From: an uncultured Roseovarius sp.
GTDB lineage: Bacteria > Pseudomonadota > Alphaproteobacteria > Rhodobacterales > Rhodobacteraceae
Reading direction: 5' to 3'
Assembly (NCBI RefSeq): GCF_947489715.1
Contig: NZ_CANLER010000002.1
Coordinates: 329,597-393,596 of the forward strand
DNA: 64,000 nt
The first letter of the stretch is position 1. Each line of letters opens with the position of its first letter. The notes below the pieces were generated by a model, which saw nothing but the letters and a program-made list of their open reading frames with translations, had not been told where the DNA came from and ran no database searches. The position numbers and the translations under genes are program-made. Shown piece by piece: positions 35,331-43,743 of this stretch.

Positions 35331-36062
35331 ATGCCGATCAAATGCCAGCACTGCCCACTTCGAAAAAAGTCCCTGTTCGACGAGATGACCAGTGACGAGG
35401 TCCGGTTCATGCAAACCTTCAAATCGGGTGAGTTGAGGGTCGAAGCAGGCACAACGCTGATGATGGAGGGCTCCAACAGTCCGCAGCTTTTTACCGTGCT
35501 CGAAGGTATGGGCCTGCGCTATAAAACGCTCGAAGATGGTGACCGTCAGGTCATCAACTTTATCCTTCCAGGTGATTTTCTGGGCCTTCAGGCCGGCGTC
35601 ATGCAAGAGATGCAGCACACGGTCGAAGCCAGCACCGATATGTTGCTCTGCGTGTTTGACCGCAAGTCGCTTTGGAACCTTTTTGAGCACCACGCCGAGC
35701 GTGCCTTCGATCTGACCTGGCTGGCCGCAGTAGAAGAACATCTGCTAGGGGAAAGCCTTGCAATCCTTGGGCAAATGAGCGGGATCGAGCGCGTGGCACG
35801 CGCCTTTGTCCGGCTCAATGACCGCTGCGATGCGCTGGACCTGAAAAAAGGCGCCTTTATACCATTGCCCTTCCGGCAACAGGATCTGGCGGATGCCCTG
35901 GGCCTGTCGCTGGTTCACACCAACAAGACGTTGAAAAAACTGCGCGACCAATCGGTGGCCAACTGGGCCAATGGCAAGCTTGAGGTGATCAATTACGACC
36001 GCCTGTGTGACATCGCACAGCTTGACCCCACCCGTGATCCGATCATTCGCCCTCTTCTGTGA
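35331..36062 (+). CDS. Crp/Fnr family transcriptional regulator
   Basis: A 243-residue regulator starting at 35331 (MPIKCQHCPLRKKSLF), with GAGGGG upstream; the frame is open to 35196 without similarity. It has a cyclic-nucleotide-binding-like domain (about 30-150; NFILPGDFLGLQAG) and a C-terminal HTH_Crp domain (PLPFRQQDLADALGLSLVHTN). Only two N-terminal cysteines (CQHC) are present, too few for a standard Fnr iron-sulfur cluster. The effector is unknown. Confidence 0.9.
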   Translation: MPIKCQHCPLRKKSLFDEMTSDEVRFMQTFKSGELRVEAGTTLMMEGSNSPQLFTVLEGMGLRYKTLEDGDRQVINFILPGDFLGLQAGVMQEMQHTVEASTDMLLCVFDRKSLWNLFEHHAERAFDLTWLAAVEEHLLGESLAILGQMSGIERVARAFVRLNDRCDALDLKKGAFIPLPFRQQDLADALGLSLVHTNKTLKKLRDQSVANWANGKLEVINYDRLCDIAQLDPTRDPIIRPLL

Positions 36063-36125
36063 CCGGAATTCACAATCACCACATCAGACCAACCATACAA
36101 ACCCGAAGTAAAGGCAGAAATTTCC

Positions 36126-37175
36126 ATGTCCGACCGTCAAGTGATAATTGACCCTGCAGTTCGGGTCGCCGTTTTGATCATCGCCACGATACTTACTTTT
36201 GTCGCGCTAAAACTGGGGCAGGACGTCTTTGCACCCCTGGTCCTGGCTTTGGTCACAGGCATCATTTTAGGTCCCTTCACCGACCTGTTGCAGCGCGCGG
36301 GGCTGCCTGTGGCCTTTGCCGCTGTCACCGTGTTGGCGATCGGTGTTCTGTCCATCGCCGGGCTCGCGCTTGCAGCCGAACCGCTCATTTGGCGCATTGT
36401 GGACGAATTGCCAAAGCTCAAATGGGAAGTGAGTAATCTTATCGAAGAGTTTCGCGGCATCATTCAGGGCCTGGATGAGGTCAACAAAGAAGTCGAAGAG
36501 GTTTTGGGCGCGGTCAATGAAAACAGTGAAACCCCAGCCGCCGTCGAAGACAGCGCCGTGCCCACGGTGACCGATGCGCTTTTCCTCGCACCGGTTCTGG
36601 TGGCACATTTTCTGATATTTGCAGGGTCGCTCTTTTTCTTTTTGCTGACCCGCAAAGGTATCTATGACTGGGTTTCGCGTTTTTTGGGCGGCGACACGGA
36701 TCAGGACAGTTTCAAGACACGCGTGCGCCGCGCCGAGCAGATGGTCTCGCAATATGTTCTAACCATCTCGGTCATAAATGTTGGGCTGGGCTTCGCTCTC
36801 GCGATGTCACTGTGGCTGGTTGGCGTGCCTGCCCCCTTTGTCTGGGGCGTCGCAGCCACTTTGCTGAATTTCGTGCTGTACCTGGGGCCGCTGGTGCTGA
36901 CATTCAGCCTTCTGCTGGCCGGTCTCTTCGCGTTCGACGGGATCACGGTGCTTGTGCCACCGCTGATTTTCCTGACACTCAATGTCATTGAATCCCAGAT
37001 GGTGACGCCCAGCATGATCGGCAGGCATATCTCGGTTAATCCTCTGCTGGTTTTCGTGTCGCTGCTGTTCTGGCTGTGGTTTTGGGGCCCGATCGGCGGC
37101 ATCATCGCAATCCCGCTCCTCGTGATCGCGCTTGTTATGCTGAACCTGTTTGAAGATAATCCGGAAACCACCTGA
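36126..37175 (+). CDS. AI-2E family transporter (YdiK/PerM-like)
   Basis: A 349-residue membrane protein with about eight helices and a soluble middle region (about 95-150, rich in glutamate). The C-terminal family signature is visible in TLLNFVLYLGPLVLTFSLLL and FWGPIGGIIAIPLLVIAL. Relatives export AI-2 or act as Na+/H+ antiporters. It lies 63 bases after the Crp/Fnr gene on the same strand and may be its partner. The 250 bases after it hold only the terminator of the next gene. Confidence 0.88.
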   Translation: MSDRQVIIDPAVRVAVLIIATILTFVALKLGQDVFAPLVLALVTGIILGPFTDLLQRAGLPVAFAAVTVLAIGVLSIAGLALAAEPLIWRIVDELPKLKWEVSNLIEEFRGIIQGLDEVNKEVEEVLGAVNENSETPAAVEDSAVPTVTDALFLAPVLVAHFLIFAGSLFFFLLTRKGIYDWVSRFLGGDTDQDSFKTRVRRAEQMVSQYVLTISVINVGLGFALAMSLWLVGVPAPFVWGVAATLLNFVLYLGPLVLTFSLLLAGLFAFDGITVLVPPLIFLTLNVIESQMVTPSMIGRHISVNPLLVFVSLLFWLWFWGPIGGIIAIPLLVIALVMLNLFEDNPETT

Positions 37176-37375
37176 TCACGCCCCTAATACACTCGGGCAG
37201 GCCCAGTCGGCCACGCTCCTGAAAGCGGCGGGTAATTTGCTTAAACAAGCCGCTATTTGCAGCACGCACGGGCCTGACATTGGTACCATATGACGCGAGG
37301 GCGGGTATCCCACGAAGCATTGCGCAATGTGCTGCGGGGTGGCACTTGATGCGCCCTGTTTCCTTGCTCACAAAC

Positions 37376-37408
37376 TAAAAAAGGCGCGCAGTTTTCACCG
37401 CGCGCCAA
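37376..37408 (-). terminator. rho-independent terminator of the PLDc_N gene
   Basis: On the minus strand a GGCGCGC/GCGCGCC stem is followed by TTTTTTAG, about 20 bases after the stop at 37430. Confidence 0.8.
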
Positions 37409-37429
37409 TTGTGCCTGAAACTCTGGCTG

Positions 37430-37618
37430 TCAGGCCATGCCTTTGGCCGATTTTGGTCCAGCCAACAGCCAAACGATGAAGCCAATAATCGGCAGGATCA
37501 GAACAAGCAACGTCCATATAACCTTGCCGCCCGTCGATGCGCTTGAGCCGATGATCGACACGATGGCCCATATGTTCAGGACCAATACGATAAATCCACC
37601 TATGCCAGCATATTCCAT
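37430..37618 (-). CDS. PLDc N-terminal-type small membrane protein
   Basis: A 62-residue protein with two helices separated by a short loop (GGFIVLVLNIWAIVSIIGS; VIWTLLVLILPIIGFIVWLL) and a C-terminal GPKSAKG. This is the PLDc_N/PLDN domain, found alone in many small bacterial membrane proteins. An exact EcfG promoter sits at 37655-37680, so it is predicted to be stress-induced. The function is unknown. Confidence 0.83.
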   Translation of the reverse strand: MEYAGIGGFIVLVLNIWAIVSIIGSSASTGGKVIWTLLVLILPIIGFIVWLLAGPKSAKGMA

Positions 37619-37654
37619 TTAATCTCTCCGCTTTTACGGTTGCATTGCAGGGTC

Positions 37655-37680
37655 AACGCGCAGGGCTGCACTAAAGTTCC
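37655..37680 (-). promoter_or_regulatory. EcfG-type promoter of the PLDc_N gene
   Basis: Minus-strand GGAAC (37680-37676), N17, CGTT (37658-37655): exact consensus, 37 bases before the ATG at 37618. It lies just past the end of the MscS gene. Confidence 0.85.
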
Positions 37681-37690
37681 CGGACAAGAA

Positions 37691-38629
37691 TTACTCCGCC
37701 GCCACCATCTGCATGTCGTCACGGTCCGAGACCAGTTTGACCGACGGCGTGTCGTGTACAAGCGTGCGTGTGGGGAAGGGAATGTCGATATCCGCCTCAT
37801 CCAGCGCTTCCTTTACCTTGCGCTTCATGTCGGCCTGATACTGAAAATACTCAGACGCGTCACACCAGACACGCACCAGAAAATCGACGCTGCTGCTGCC
37901 CAGGTTGTTGACCTGGATGAACGGCTCCGGATCTGCGTGCGAACGGTCGTCGGCCATAATCGTTTCGCGGATGACCTGCTCGGCCTTGCCCAGGTTGACG
38001 CCGTATCCGACACCAAAAGTCCATTCCGCGCGGCGCGTGGGGTACACCGAATAATTGTGGATCGTATTGCCCCAAACCTCGGAATTCGGCACGACGACCT
38101 TTACATTTCCCAGATCAGCCAGTTCGGTGTAGTTCAGCGTGATATCTTTGACCGTTCCCATCACATCGTCAATTTCCACGAAATCGCCGATTTTCAGCGG
38201 ACGGAACAGGATGATCATCACCCCGGCAGCGATGTTCGACAAGGTGCCCTGCAGCGCAAGACCAACAGCCAGACCCGCGGCACCGATCACCGCCACGATG
38301 GACGTGGTCTGAACACCGAACGTGTTCAGCACAAACAGGGCCGTGAAAGCCAGAATTGCGTAGCGCGCGATGTTCGACAGAAAGTTGAACAGCGTGTCAT
38401 CCAGCCGCGCATGTTTGTCACTCAGCTTTTTGATGCGTCGCTTGAGAAAACCCGAGACGGTAAACCCCAGCAAAATGATCGCAATGGCACCGGCAATGCT
38501 GCCAGCAAGGCTCAAAATCGCCTCGAATGTCAGCATGTCCGCCATCGCTTTGCCATCATAGATATCTGTTGTCCAAATTGACGATATCCAGCTTGCGGTA
38601 CTGTCCGCCACGGTTTCTAGATTTTCCAT
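37691..38629 (-). CDS. mscS: small-conductance mechanosensitive channel MscS
   Basis: A 312-residue MscS-type channel that opens on membrane tension to release solutes on hypo-osmotic shock. Three N-terminal helices end in the pore helix (AVIGAAGLAVGLALQGTLSN), followed by the beta domain (FRPLKIGDFVEIDDVMGTVK) and the cytoplasmic cage. The C-terminal tail is short and acidic. An exact EcfG promoter is at 38664-38688, fitting an osmotic-stress role. Confidence 0.94.
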   Translation of the reverse strand: MENLETVADSTASWISSIWTTDIYDGKAMADMLTFEAILSLAGSIAGAIAIILLGFTVSGFLKRRIKKLSDKHARLDDTLFNFLSNIARYAILAFTALFVLNTFGVQTTSIVAVIGAAGLAVGLALQGTLSNIAAGVMIILFRPLKIGDFVEIDDVMGTVKDITLNYTELADLGNVKVVVPNSEVWGNTIHNYSVYPTRRAEWTFGVGYGVNLGKAEQVIRETIMADDRSHADPEPFIQVNNLGSSSVDFLVRVWCDASEYFQYQADMKRKVKEALDEADIDIPFPTRTLVHDTPSVKLVSDRDDMQMVAAE

Positions 38630-38663
38630 GTTTAACCTCGAATTCTGCTTAGATTCTCAAATC

Positions 38664-38688
38664 AACGCATAATCACCGAGGGAGTTCC
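38664..38688 (-). promoter_or_regulatory. EcfG-type promoter of mscS
   Basis: Minus-strand GGAAC (38688-38684), N16, CGTT (38667-38664): exact consensus, 35 bases before the ATG at 38629. The remaining gap to 38860 shows no gene. Confidence 0.85.
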
Positions 38689-38860
38689 TTAAAAAACCGT
38701 ACCCATCTGAAGACTATTAATTTTATACACCATGCACCTGCATGCCGCTGTTAATTTCCAACCGAACGCGGCTATTTCCCATGTTTTCTTGATTTTTTCT
38801 GAAAGTGCTTTTTTACCAAAGAACCCTTTGTCCGCGTGGCCGAATGTTGCCGCGTTTCCG

Positions 38861-39952
38861 TCAGGCCGCGCGGTGCATGGCCAGGGTAATCGCCTCGAAT
38901 GGCTTCAGCACCGGCCAGATCGGTTTGGGGTGTTCCGGCAGACGGGACCGGTCAACCGCAGCAAGTACGCTGGACGCCAGTTGTTCGGGTTTACGACGCA
39001 ACCGGCCCACATACAGGCTTTCGACCGGGCAACCTGCGGCCAGGATCGCCTCGTGGCCGGGCAGTAGCAGATGATGATAGGTGATCAGATCGGGGCCATC
39101 GGCAAACCGGGTCGACACGCCGTTGACCAGATGCCGCGCAGGCACCAGCACCGCCTCTTTGCCGAACATGTATTCAACCTCTGACCCGCCAATCACCAGC
39201 CGTTGCTGCTGGGCCACGACGATATCGCGGTGCAGGCCAAAATAGGGCGCGCGGATCAGCACCGGGCGGAAACTGCCCCGTGCGGGCACCGTACGACGCA
39301 CCGTATGCAGCACTGGCACCTGTTCACCGCTCGCGGTTTCCACCATATCACCGCGCTGCAGCCGATCCGCGTATGTTTCTCCCTGGGGGGTGGCGATCAA
39401 CACGCTTCCAGTCAGGCCGGGCATTGGCCCGACCGGCTCGACTCGCGACGAGACGGCGATGAAATCGACCTCTGGATGCAGCTCGCGCTGAAGCGGTTCC
39501 ATGATCACGGAACGCATATCGCTCAGCGGGATCGGATGCGGCGGCGCAAGCGTGACCGATTGGGCAATATCCGAGCCCGGCTGCTCCAGCGTCAACAAGC
39601 CCCATTTGCCGGGCGCATCCCAGCTATAGGTCAGACGCAGCACGCTGGTGCGGGTGTCAGGATCATGCGGCAGGGTGAAATGGCGCACATCGTCACCCTG
39701 GGTTTCGACCAATATGATCCCGCCGCCGGGAAGCATCTGCAGGGAAAAGCTGCCAGCCCAGGGGTAATGCCGTCGAAAGGCCAGCAGGGTTTGCGGCTTT
39801 TTCTCGGGCGTCAGCCGGGTCTCCAACATCAACGTGCCACGGGGCATCAGCGCCGCAGGGTCGCGCGGATTACCGACAGGCCCGGCCTGATCACCCAGAC
39901 CGCTGGTGTCAAACTGCCTGCCATTCTGATCCGCGATGCCGATCCAGCCCAT
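38861..39952 (-). CDS. Hint-domain protein lacking the catalytic cysteine
   Basis: A 363-residue protein. The N-terminal 160 residues are beta-rich (FSLQMLPGGGIILVETQGDD), perhaps a lectin-like sheet. From about residue 180 there is a Hint (hedgehog/intein) domain: LIATPQGETYADRLQRGDMV, HTVRRTVPARGSF, QQQRLVIGGSEVEYMFGKEA, and LLLPGHEAILAAGCPVESL. At the position where active Hint domains start with cysteine this one has glycine (LTGSVLIATP), so self-cleavage is unlikely. It starts directly at the stop of the upstream Hint gene. Confidence 0.83.
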   Translation of the reverse strand: MGWIGIADQNGRQFDTSGLGDQAGPVGNPRDPAALMPRGTLMLETRLTPEKKPQTLLAFRRHYPWAGSFSLQMLPGGGIILVETQGDDVRHFTLPHDPDTRTSVLRLTYSWDAPGKWGLLTLEQPGSDIAQSVTLAPPHPIPLSDMRSVIMEPLQRELHPEVDFIAVSSRVEPVGPMPGLTGSVLIATPQGETYADRLQRGDMVETASGEQVPVLHTVRRTVPARGSFRPVLIRAPYFGLHRDIVVAQQQRLVIGGSEVEYMFGKEAVLVPARHLVNGVSTRFADGPDLITYHHLLLPGHEAILAAGCPVESLYVGRLRRKPEQLASSVLAAVDRSRLPEHPKPIWPVLKPFEAITLAMHRAA

Positions 39953-41530
39953 TCAGGCGACCCGCGTGCCGGTCATCAGCAACTGCGCCTCATAGCGTTT
40001 CAGCGTGCGCCGCGCGGCAGGGCTGTAACCCGCGCCTGTATTGGGATCAATCTCGGGGAAAAGCGTGCAGATTTCCGCGACGATATCGGCCTCGAAACTT
40101 TTCGCGGTCTGCGGGCCGGGCAGAAAACTCTCAGTCTCCAGCCCCTCTGAAAACACCACCTGGTGCCGGTCAAAAAGGATGTGGACATAATCCACCATAC
40201 CGCCTTCCACACGTCGCACCGAACTGTCGTTGATCAGGTCACGGGCGGCGACCAGCACCTCTGCCTCGCCGAACAGCAACTCGGCCAGACTATCGCGGAT
40301 CAGCACGCGGTGCAGGGGCGACAACAGCAATTCGCGATGCGTACCAAACGTGTTCCGTGCGATCCGGATCGGGGCGTAATCACCGGTGGCGGGCACCCGG
40401 CGCTGCCCGATCCAGCGCAGCGGTTGCGCCCCGTCATCCTGGGTCATCACCAGATCACCGGGCGTCAGATTGTCGACCGGCACTTCACCATCCGGTGTAC
40501 GGATCAGCGTACCGGCAACAAAACACGGGATCGACGAAACCGTGACAAAGCCCACATCGGTCGCCCCGGTGGAGCTTGAAACCTCGTACGTAAAGCTGAA
40601 ATTCTCGACATCCCCATCGCCGACCATGGTGATCGTGCCATCGGCATTCAGCGTGATCTGCTGGCCGCTGGCCAGGGTGATGGTACTGCCCGCAACCACG
40701 TCCTGACCATTGATCTGGGTGATGGTCAGCGTGCCCCCGGTCGTGTTCACGTCATTACCCAGGATGTCTATCGTCTTGCTGCCGGTGGGGAACAGGTTCG
40801 AGTTGTCATCGGTCGCGACCAGCGTCGTCTGCACGCTGTCCCCGGCCACCAGCAGGGTGGAATCGTAGCGGTTGTCAGCCACGTCCGCGATGCCGATCCG
40901 GATCGAGTTGACGACGCCGCTATTGACCGGAATGGTCAACGTCATCGTGACGGTAAACCCGTCCATCTCGGTGTTGAACTGATCGGCCGTGTTGTCGATG
41001 AACAGGTTGCCATTGGCCCCGGAATTCAGGTTGCCCGGATCAATATCACCATCGCCGACGGCCAGATCGACCTGTGTACCGTTGATCCAGACGCCGACGA
41101 AATCTTGAAACTGGCCATTGGTGAACTCGGGATATTCCTCGGACGAGAAAACGAACTGCATCGACATGACATTGCCGGTGGGGATGAAATCCACATCCAG
41201 ATAGGAGGCATCGAAGGTGTTGGTCCCGGCGGCGGCGTTGAAATCGGGGTCGTTATTCGGCCCGCTTGACCCGGTTGTCGTACCGGTCCGCAGGTTGGAT
41301 TGCGACGCATTGTTGGTGAACCCGCGCAGATCACCGGTTGAGAACAAGACACCGCTGTCGCCGGGGGTGACCCCGGGCGCGATCGCATCGCCATTGGTGT
41401 AGATCCCCGACGAGTCGTTATCGCCCGTGTAGGACGCGCCGATAACGGTCACGCCATCGCCAAAGATTTCCTCCGCCATCTGCACCGCAGTGGCATTCCT
41501 GTTGATCGGTAGTTCCGTACCTGCAACCAT
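39953..41530 (-). CDS. choice-of-anchor-L and Hint domain secreted protein
   Basis: A 525-residue acidic protein. Residues about 10-235 match a choice-of-anchor-L domain (MQFVFSSEEYPEFTNGQFQD; DFVGVWINGTQVDLAVGDGD). A short Ig/cadherin-like repeat follows (about 240-325; NLFPTGSKTIDILGNDVNTT). A Hint domain begins with the catalytic cysteine in PCFVAGTLIRTPDGE near residue 333. There is no N-terminal signal peptide; aspartate/glycine-rich proteins of this kind are usually exported by type I systems in Rhodobacteraceae, and no such system is in the window. The Hint part probably releases or anchors the protein. Confidence 0.85.
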   Translation of the reverse strand: MVAGTELPINRNATAVQMAEEIFGDGVTVIGASYTGDNDSSGIYTNGDAIAPGVTPGDSGVLFSTGDLRGFTNNASQSNLRTGTTTGSSGPNNDPDFNAAAGTNTFDASYLDVDFIPTGNVMSMQFVFSSEEYPEFTNGQFQDFVGVWINGTQVDLAVGDGDIDPGNLNSGANGNLFIDNTADQFNTEMDGFTVTMTLTIPVNSGVVNSIRIGIADVADNRYDSTLLVAGDSVQTTLVATDDNSNLFPTGSKTIDILGNDVNTTGGTLTITQINGQDVVAGSTITLASGQQITLNADGTITMVGDGDVENFSFTYEVSSSTGATDVGFVTVSSIPCFVAGTLIRTPDGEVPVDNLTPGDLVMTQDDGAQPLRWIGQRRVPATGDYAPIRIARNTFGTHRELLLSPLHRVLIRDSLAELLFGEAEVLVAARDLINDSSVRRVEGGMVDYVHILFDRHQVVFSEGLETESFLPGPQTAKSFEADIVAEICTLFPEIDPNTGAGYSPAARRTLKRYEAQLLMTGTRVA

Positions 41531-41829
41531 TTACTGCCCCAACCTAACCGTTGGAGACAGCGCAAAACGCCAGCGTGGCAGGGTTTTCCCCGCCTTATGT
41601 TATTTGGACAATTTGCTTGCCCGCTCGATATGGGGCCTTTGCGGCCCCGCTGATTTTGCCCTGCCTCGGGTCATTTATTAAGGATTGGTTAGCAAAAAAA
41701 TTAACCCCTGTTAAGAATTTTTCACCTCACGGCGTACATTCCGGTCAATTGTGCGTTTTCTGTGGCATTTGCGCTTTGCCGCAAAGCAGGGTACGCCCGG
41801 CCAACCGAGTTTTTCGCCCATGAGATACC
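41531..41829. other. 299-base gap with AT-rich inverted elements
   Basis: Divergent gap between the choice-of-anchor gene and dapE. It contains an AT-rich core at about 41680-41725 with two TTAAC/GTTAA-type elements (GGTTAG, ATTAACCCCTGTTAAG) that may form promoters or a regulator site. No gene was recognised. Confidence 0.4.
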
Positions 41830-42981
41830 ATGCCACAGACCCCTGTAGACCCCGTAGAACTAACCGCTGATTTGGTTCGATGCCCGTCCGTCACGCCCGC
41901 AGAGGGCGGTGCGCTGGTACTGCTCCAGGAACGGCTTGGCGCGGCGGGTTTTACCTGCACCCGGGTTGATCGGGGCGGGGTGTCCAACCTCTTCGCGCGG
42001 TGGGGCGCAAAAGGCGCGGCGAAAACCTTCGGCTTCAACGGTCACACGGATGTGGTGCCCTTGGGGGACGAGGCCGCCTGGACGATGCCACCCTTCGGGG
42101 CCGAGATCAAAGACGGCTACCTCTGGGGGCGCGGCGCGACCGACATGAAATCCGGCGTGGCGGCCTTTGCCGCGGCGGCAATGGATTTCGTGCAGGATAC
42201 CCCGCCCGACGGCGCGATCATCCTGACCATCACCGGCGATGAGGAAGGCGATGCCGAAGACGGCACAACCGCCCTGCTGGACTGGATGAATGGCAATGAC
42301 GAGGCGATGGATGTCTGCCTTGTGGGCGAACCGACCTGCCCTGACAATATGGGTGAGATGATCAAGATCGGACGGCGCGGGTCGCTGTCGGCCTGGATCA
42401 CAATCACTGGCGTGCAGGGCCATTCCGCCTATCCGCACCGGGCCTGCAACCCGCTGCCCGCGATGGCGCGGCTGATGGATCGGCTGTCGTCGCATGAGCT
42501 GGATCAGGGCACCCAGCATTTTGATCCCTCGACGCTGGCCGTCGTCACCATCGACACCGGCAACTCGGCCACCAACGTGATTCCCGCCGAATGTCGGGCA
42601 ACGGTCAATATCCGTTTCAACGATGCCCATAACAGCGCGTCGCTGATCGCGTGGATGCAGGATGAGGTGGATAAGGTGGCTGAGGAATTCGGCGTTACCG
42701 GCGCGCTGGAGGTGAAAGTCTCGGGCGAAAGCTTCCTGACACCGCCGGGGGCATTGTCGAATCTGGTGGCCGCTGCGGTTGCGGCGGAAACCGGCGTGAC
42801 GCCGGTGCTGTCAACAACCGGCGGCACGTCCGACGCGCGGTTCGTTAAGCATCACTGCCCGGTGGTGGAATTCGGACTGGTCGGACAGACCATGCACCAG
42901 GTGGATGAACGCGTGGCGGTGGATCAGATCGGGCAATTGAAGGCCGTCTATTCCCGCATCCTGCGCGACTATTTCGGCTGA
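41830..42981 (+). CDS. dapE: succinyl-diaminopimelate desuccinylase
   Basis: A 383-residue M20 zinc hydrolase of lysine and diaminopimelate synthesis that removes succinate from N-succinyl-LL-diaminopimelate. Metal-site motifs are [12 protein letters not shown] (His), [14 protein letters not shown] (Asp), [13 protein letters not shown] (Glu pair), [14 protein letters not shown], and the late histidine in [13 protein letters not shown]. The lid domain begins [20 protein letters not shown]. The length is normal. Confidence 0.96.
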   Translation: MPQTPVDPVELTADLVRCPSVTPAEGGALVLLQERLGAAGFTCTRVDRGGVSNLFARWGAKGAAKTFGFNGHTDVVPLGDEAAWTMPPFGAEIKDGYLWGRGATDMKSGVAAFAAAAMDFVQDTPPDGAIILTITGDEEGDAEDGTTALLDWMNGNDEAMDVCLVGEPTCPDNMGEMIKIGRRGSLSAWITITGVQGHSAYPHRACNPLPAMARLMDRLSSHELDQGTQHFDPSTLAVVTIDTGNSATNVIPAECRATVNIRFNDAHNSASLIAWMQDEVDKVAEEFGVTGALEVKVSGESFLTPPGALSNLVAAAVAAETGVTPVLSTTGGTSDARFVKHHCPVVEFGLVGQTMHQVDERVAVDQIGQLKAVYSRILRDYFG

Positions 42982-42985
42982 GGTC

Positions 42986-43552
42986 ATGCGCCCCACGCTG
43001 GTCGTCATGCTGAAGGAACCGCGCCCGGGCCGGGTCAAAACCCGCCTGGGCCGCGACATCGGTATGGTGGGTGCCGCGTGGTGGTTTCGTCATCAGGTAA
43101 GGCGGCTCCTGCGCGAGGTGGAAGACCCGCGCTGGCATCTGGTTCTGGCGGTGGCCCCGGATCACGCTGGCATGGCGTCGCGGGTCTGGCCCGGCCATCT
43201 GCCGCGCGTGCCGCAAGGGTCCGGGGATCTGGGCGCTCGCATGGGCCGTCTGATGCATACCCTGCCGCCCGGCCCGGTCTGCATCATCGGCGGCGATATC
43301 CCGGATGTGCGCAAAGAACATATCGCCCGCGCCTTTCGCGCGCTCGGGGCCCGCGATGCGGTCTTCGGCCCGGCCCCCGATGGCGGCTACTGGCTGGTCG
43401 GTCTGAAACGGGTTCAAGTGCCTGCCAGCCTGTTCCGGCATGTCCGCTGGTCAACCGAACACGCGCTTGCCGACAGCATCGCCAGCCTGGGCGGCGCGCG
43501 GGTCGCGTTGACGGATCGGCTGCGCGATGTCGATACCGTCGCCGATCTCTGA
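42986..43552 (+). CDS. DUF2064/TIGR04282 glycosyltransferase-like protein
   Basis: A 188-residue nucleotide-diphospho-sugar-transferase-like protein. Family marks are the opening VVMLKEPRPGRVKTRLGRD, the DxD-like GGDIPDVRKEHI, and FGPAPDGGYWLVGLK. Homologues are annotated as arsenosugar-pathway or uncharacterised glycosyltransferases; the substrate here is unknown. It follows dapE by four bases and is probably co-transcribed. Confidence 0.85.
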   Translation: MRPTLVVMLKEPRPGRVKTRLGRDIGMVGAAWWFRHQVRRLLREVEDPRWHLVLAVAPDHAGMASRVWPGHLPRVPQGSGDLGARMGRLMHTLPPGPVCIIGGDIPDVRKEHIARAFRALGARDAVFGPAPDGGYWLVGLKRVQVPASLFRHVRWSTEHALADSIASLGGARVALTDRLRDVDTVADL

Positions 43553-43650
43553 TCCGCCGGTACCAGATCGAGTGCGCTGACGCGCACGCAGGGTCTCTCG
43601 TCGTCGTGCTGCGCCCTCCTCCTCGGGGTGCCAGAGCCGGTGAGGGCACA

Positions 43651-43676
43651 TGTGTACACAATCCGCGTACACAATT
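43651..43676. promoter_or_regulatory. TGTGTACACA palindrome with repeated GTACACAAT
   Basis: The 10-base palindrome at 43651-43660 overlaps the first of two GTACACAAT direct repeats (43654-43662 and 43668-43676, 14 bases apart), 68 bases before rnr. It is a candidate regulator-binding site or promoter for rnr. The rest of the 191-base gap shows nothing. Confidence 0.4.
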
Positions 43677-43743
43677 TACACAGTTGCAACTCGGTCCGCT
43701 TTGCCATGTGGTGCGGCGGTTTCTTTCATGCTAGGCCAGCGGC

